A stretch of 15,363 bases of DNA from Fidelibacterota bacterium UBA1134 (lineage in GTDB: Bacteria; Fidelibacterota; Marinisomatia; Marinisomatales; S15-B10): the NCBI GenBank assembly GCA_002311975.1, contig DCAL01000009.1:7617-22979 (forward strand), given 5' to 3'. A model generated the notes under the pieces. It made no database searches and was not told the DNA's origin. It was given only the letters and a program-made list of their open reading frames with translations. Position 1 is the stretch's first letter. Every line of letters starts with the position of its first letter. Positions 14,419-15,363 of the stretch are shown in pieces. A program made the position numbers and the translations under genes.

Positions 14419-15363
14419 ATGATGTTGTTTAAGAGAACCATCTCATCTGCCCTTCTCTTCTTCGCCATTGCGTCTATCTCAGAGGCTCAAACGATCAGCG
14501 GCTTCGTACGCGAGGAAGCCACCGGTGAGCCCCTCTCGTATACGAACGTTTTTATTAAGGAGACTTTTCTGGGATCCGCTACCAACGTGGAGGGCTACTA
14601 CGTCATCACCGGGATCGAGCCGGGGGACTACGAAGTTGCTGCCTCCATCATCGGCTATGAGATGAAGACAGTGAAAGTATCGCTTGCTGAAGGAGAGAAT
14701 ATCCGCATCGATTTTCGACTGCAGACTGCCGTCGTAGCGGGAGAAGAGATCAATGTCACCGCCGAGCGGCAGAAGTTTCGTGAAATGGTTCAACCCAGTA
14801 CCGTCACTCTTGACATGCGGGAAATTCAGGTTGCGCCGGCCTTTGTGGAGGCGGACGTTTTCAGAACGCTTCAGCTCCTGCCGGGAGTGCAGACGCTGAA
14901 CGATTTTTCGAGCGCCCTCTATGTCCGCGGCAGTACTCCGGATCAGAATCTCATCATGCTGGATGGGATCACCGTCTATCATCCTTTCCATCTTGGGGGT
15001 GTTTTCTCCACATTCAATACAGACGCCATCAAGGAGGCTGACTTCCACGCAGGCGGTTTCCCGGCCCGGTATGGAGGACGCATGGGCTCTATCCTCAATG
15101 TCATCAATCGTGAAGGGAATACAGAAGAGTATCGCGGAACCGCTAACATCTCCATGATCTCGGCGAAAGGGATGGTGGAGGGACCGCTGCCGAAGTGGGG
15201 AGGAGTGAAAGGGTCATTTATGCTGGCTGGGAGACGGACATATTTTGACACTGTCGTTGACCTCGTTGCGAGGTCGATGGGTGCGAATACCAACGCCGCG
15301 GAGTGGGTAGGTTTTCCGTATCACTTCTACGATATGGAAGGCAAGCTGAATCTGGAACTGGCC
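14419..15363 (+). CDS. TonB-dependent outer-membrane receptor, N-terminal part (3' end outside the window)
   Basis: The frame is open from ATG 14419 to the last base (315 codons). The protein begins with a Sec signal peptide (KR, then LLFFAIASISEA, likely cleavage before Gln24). Next is a carboxypeptidase-regulatory-like domain (about 25-107: ISGFVREEATGEPLSYTNV, VEGYYVITGIEPGDYEV, IIGYE). A TonB-receptor plug domain (about 110-235) follows, with VFRTLQLLPGVQ, SALYVRGSTPDQNLIMLDGI and ARYGGRMGSILNVI. The first strands of the barrel come next. The combination is typical of FCB-group receptors that import large or scarce substrates; the substrate cannot be told. No Sus-type partner lipoprotein is visible. 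GGGAA just before the start is the likely ribosome-binding site. A second ATG follows directly (14422). Confidence 0.9.
   Translation, partial: MMLFKRTISSALLFFAIASISEAQTISGFVREEATGEPLSYTNVFIKETFLGSATNVEGYYVITGIEPGDYEVAASIIGYEMKTVKVSLAEGENIRIDFRLQTAVVAGEEINVTAERQKFREMVQPSTVTLDMREIQVAPAFVEADVFRTLQLLPGVQTLNDFSSALYVRGSTPDQNLIMLDGITVYHPFHLGGVFSTFNTDAIKEADFHAGGFPARYGGRMGSILNVINREGNTEEYRGTANISMISAKGMVEGPLPKWGGVKGSFMLAGRRTYFDTVVDLVARSMGANTNAAEWVGFPYHFYDMEGKLNLELA

Noticed and set aside
1..15363. tRNA, rRNA, CRISPR array, transposase or phage genes
   Set aside because: I looked on both strands and saw no repeat-spacer array, cloverleaf with a conserved T-loop, or mobile-element protein. A tool-based scan could still find something subtle.

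Overview
The window reads as a chromosomal, protein-coding stretch from a Gram-negative bacterium. The outer-membrane evidence is a Kdo transferase, a heptosyltransferase-like GT9 enzyme and a TonB-dependent receptor. The receptor has an N-terminal carboxypeptidase-regulatory-like domain, and the Kdo transferase has the GSxWPED / PHE / YIGGGF..GxHN / FGPxY pattern. Both are typical of the Bacteroidetes/FCB superphylum and relatives. Marinimicrobia (SAR406) or a neighbouring FCB lineage is my best guess, but it is inference only. I see no phage genes, insertion sequences, CRISPR array, tRNA or rRNA.

Layout. 1-1740: 3' part of a DinG/XPD-family iron-sulfur helicase, cut by the window start. 1797-4796: histidine ammonia-lyase followed 3 bp later by IMP dehydrogenase. 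4804-5061: ribosomal protein S20 on the minus strand, convergent with IMP dehydrogenase. 5062-5446: non-coding gap with a weak terminator-like hairpin. 5447-7843: a Crp-type regulator, a MeaB-type G3E GTPase and TatC. 7844-8187: a 344-bp gap with two short candidate ORFs and two related palindromes. 8188-9174: a long-chain polyprenyl diphosphate synthase. 9238-14320: a tightly packed run of GT9 glycosyltransferase, Kdo transferase, tandem ECF-like ABC ATPase, CDP-alcohol phosphatidyltransferase and FtsY, with overlaps or gaps of at most 13 bp. 14321-14418: two strong hairpins in tandem. 14419-15363: start of a TonB-dependent receptor, cut by the window end.

Functionally, 7124-14320 is mostly envelope biogenesis: protein export (TatC, FtsY), isoprenoid chains for quinone or lipid carrier (polyprenyl synthase), LPS core (GT9, KdtA) and phospholipid headgroups (CDP-alcohol transferase). 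The upstream half is housekeeping: DNA repair helicase, histidine catabolism, guanine nucleotide synthesis, translation and cAMP-type regulation.

The most unusual signal is outside the genes. Three 24-26 bp palindromes (7959-7984, 8039-8062, 14350-14373) share a 10-nt loop built on GTCTCC (or GGAGAC on the other strand), while their stem arms differ by compensatory changes. This points to a REP-like intergenic repeat family or a conserved RNA or protein-binding hairpin. A fourth hairpin (14380-14405) may be a distant member. The other notable point is the tandem ABC ATPase, whose two halves are degenerate in complementary ways, so that exactly one intact composite ATP site is predicted.
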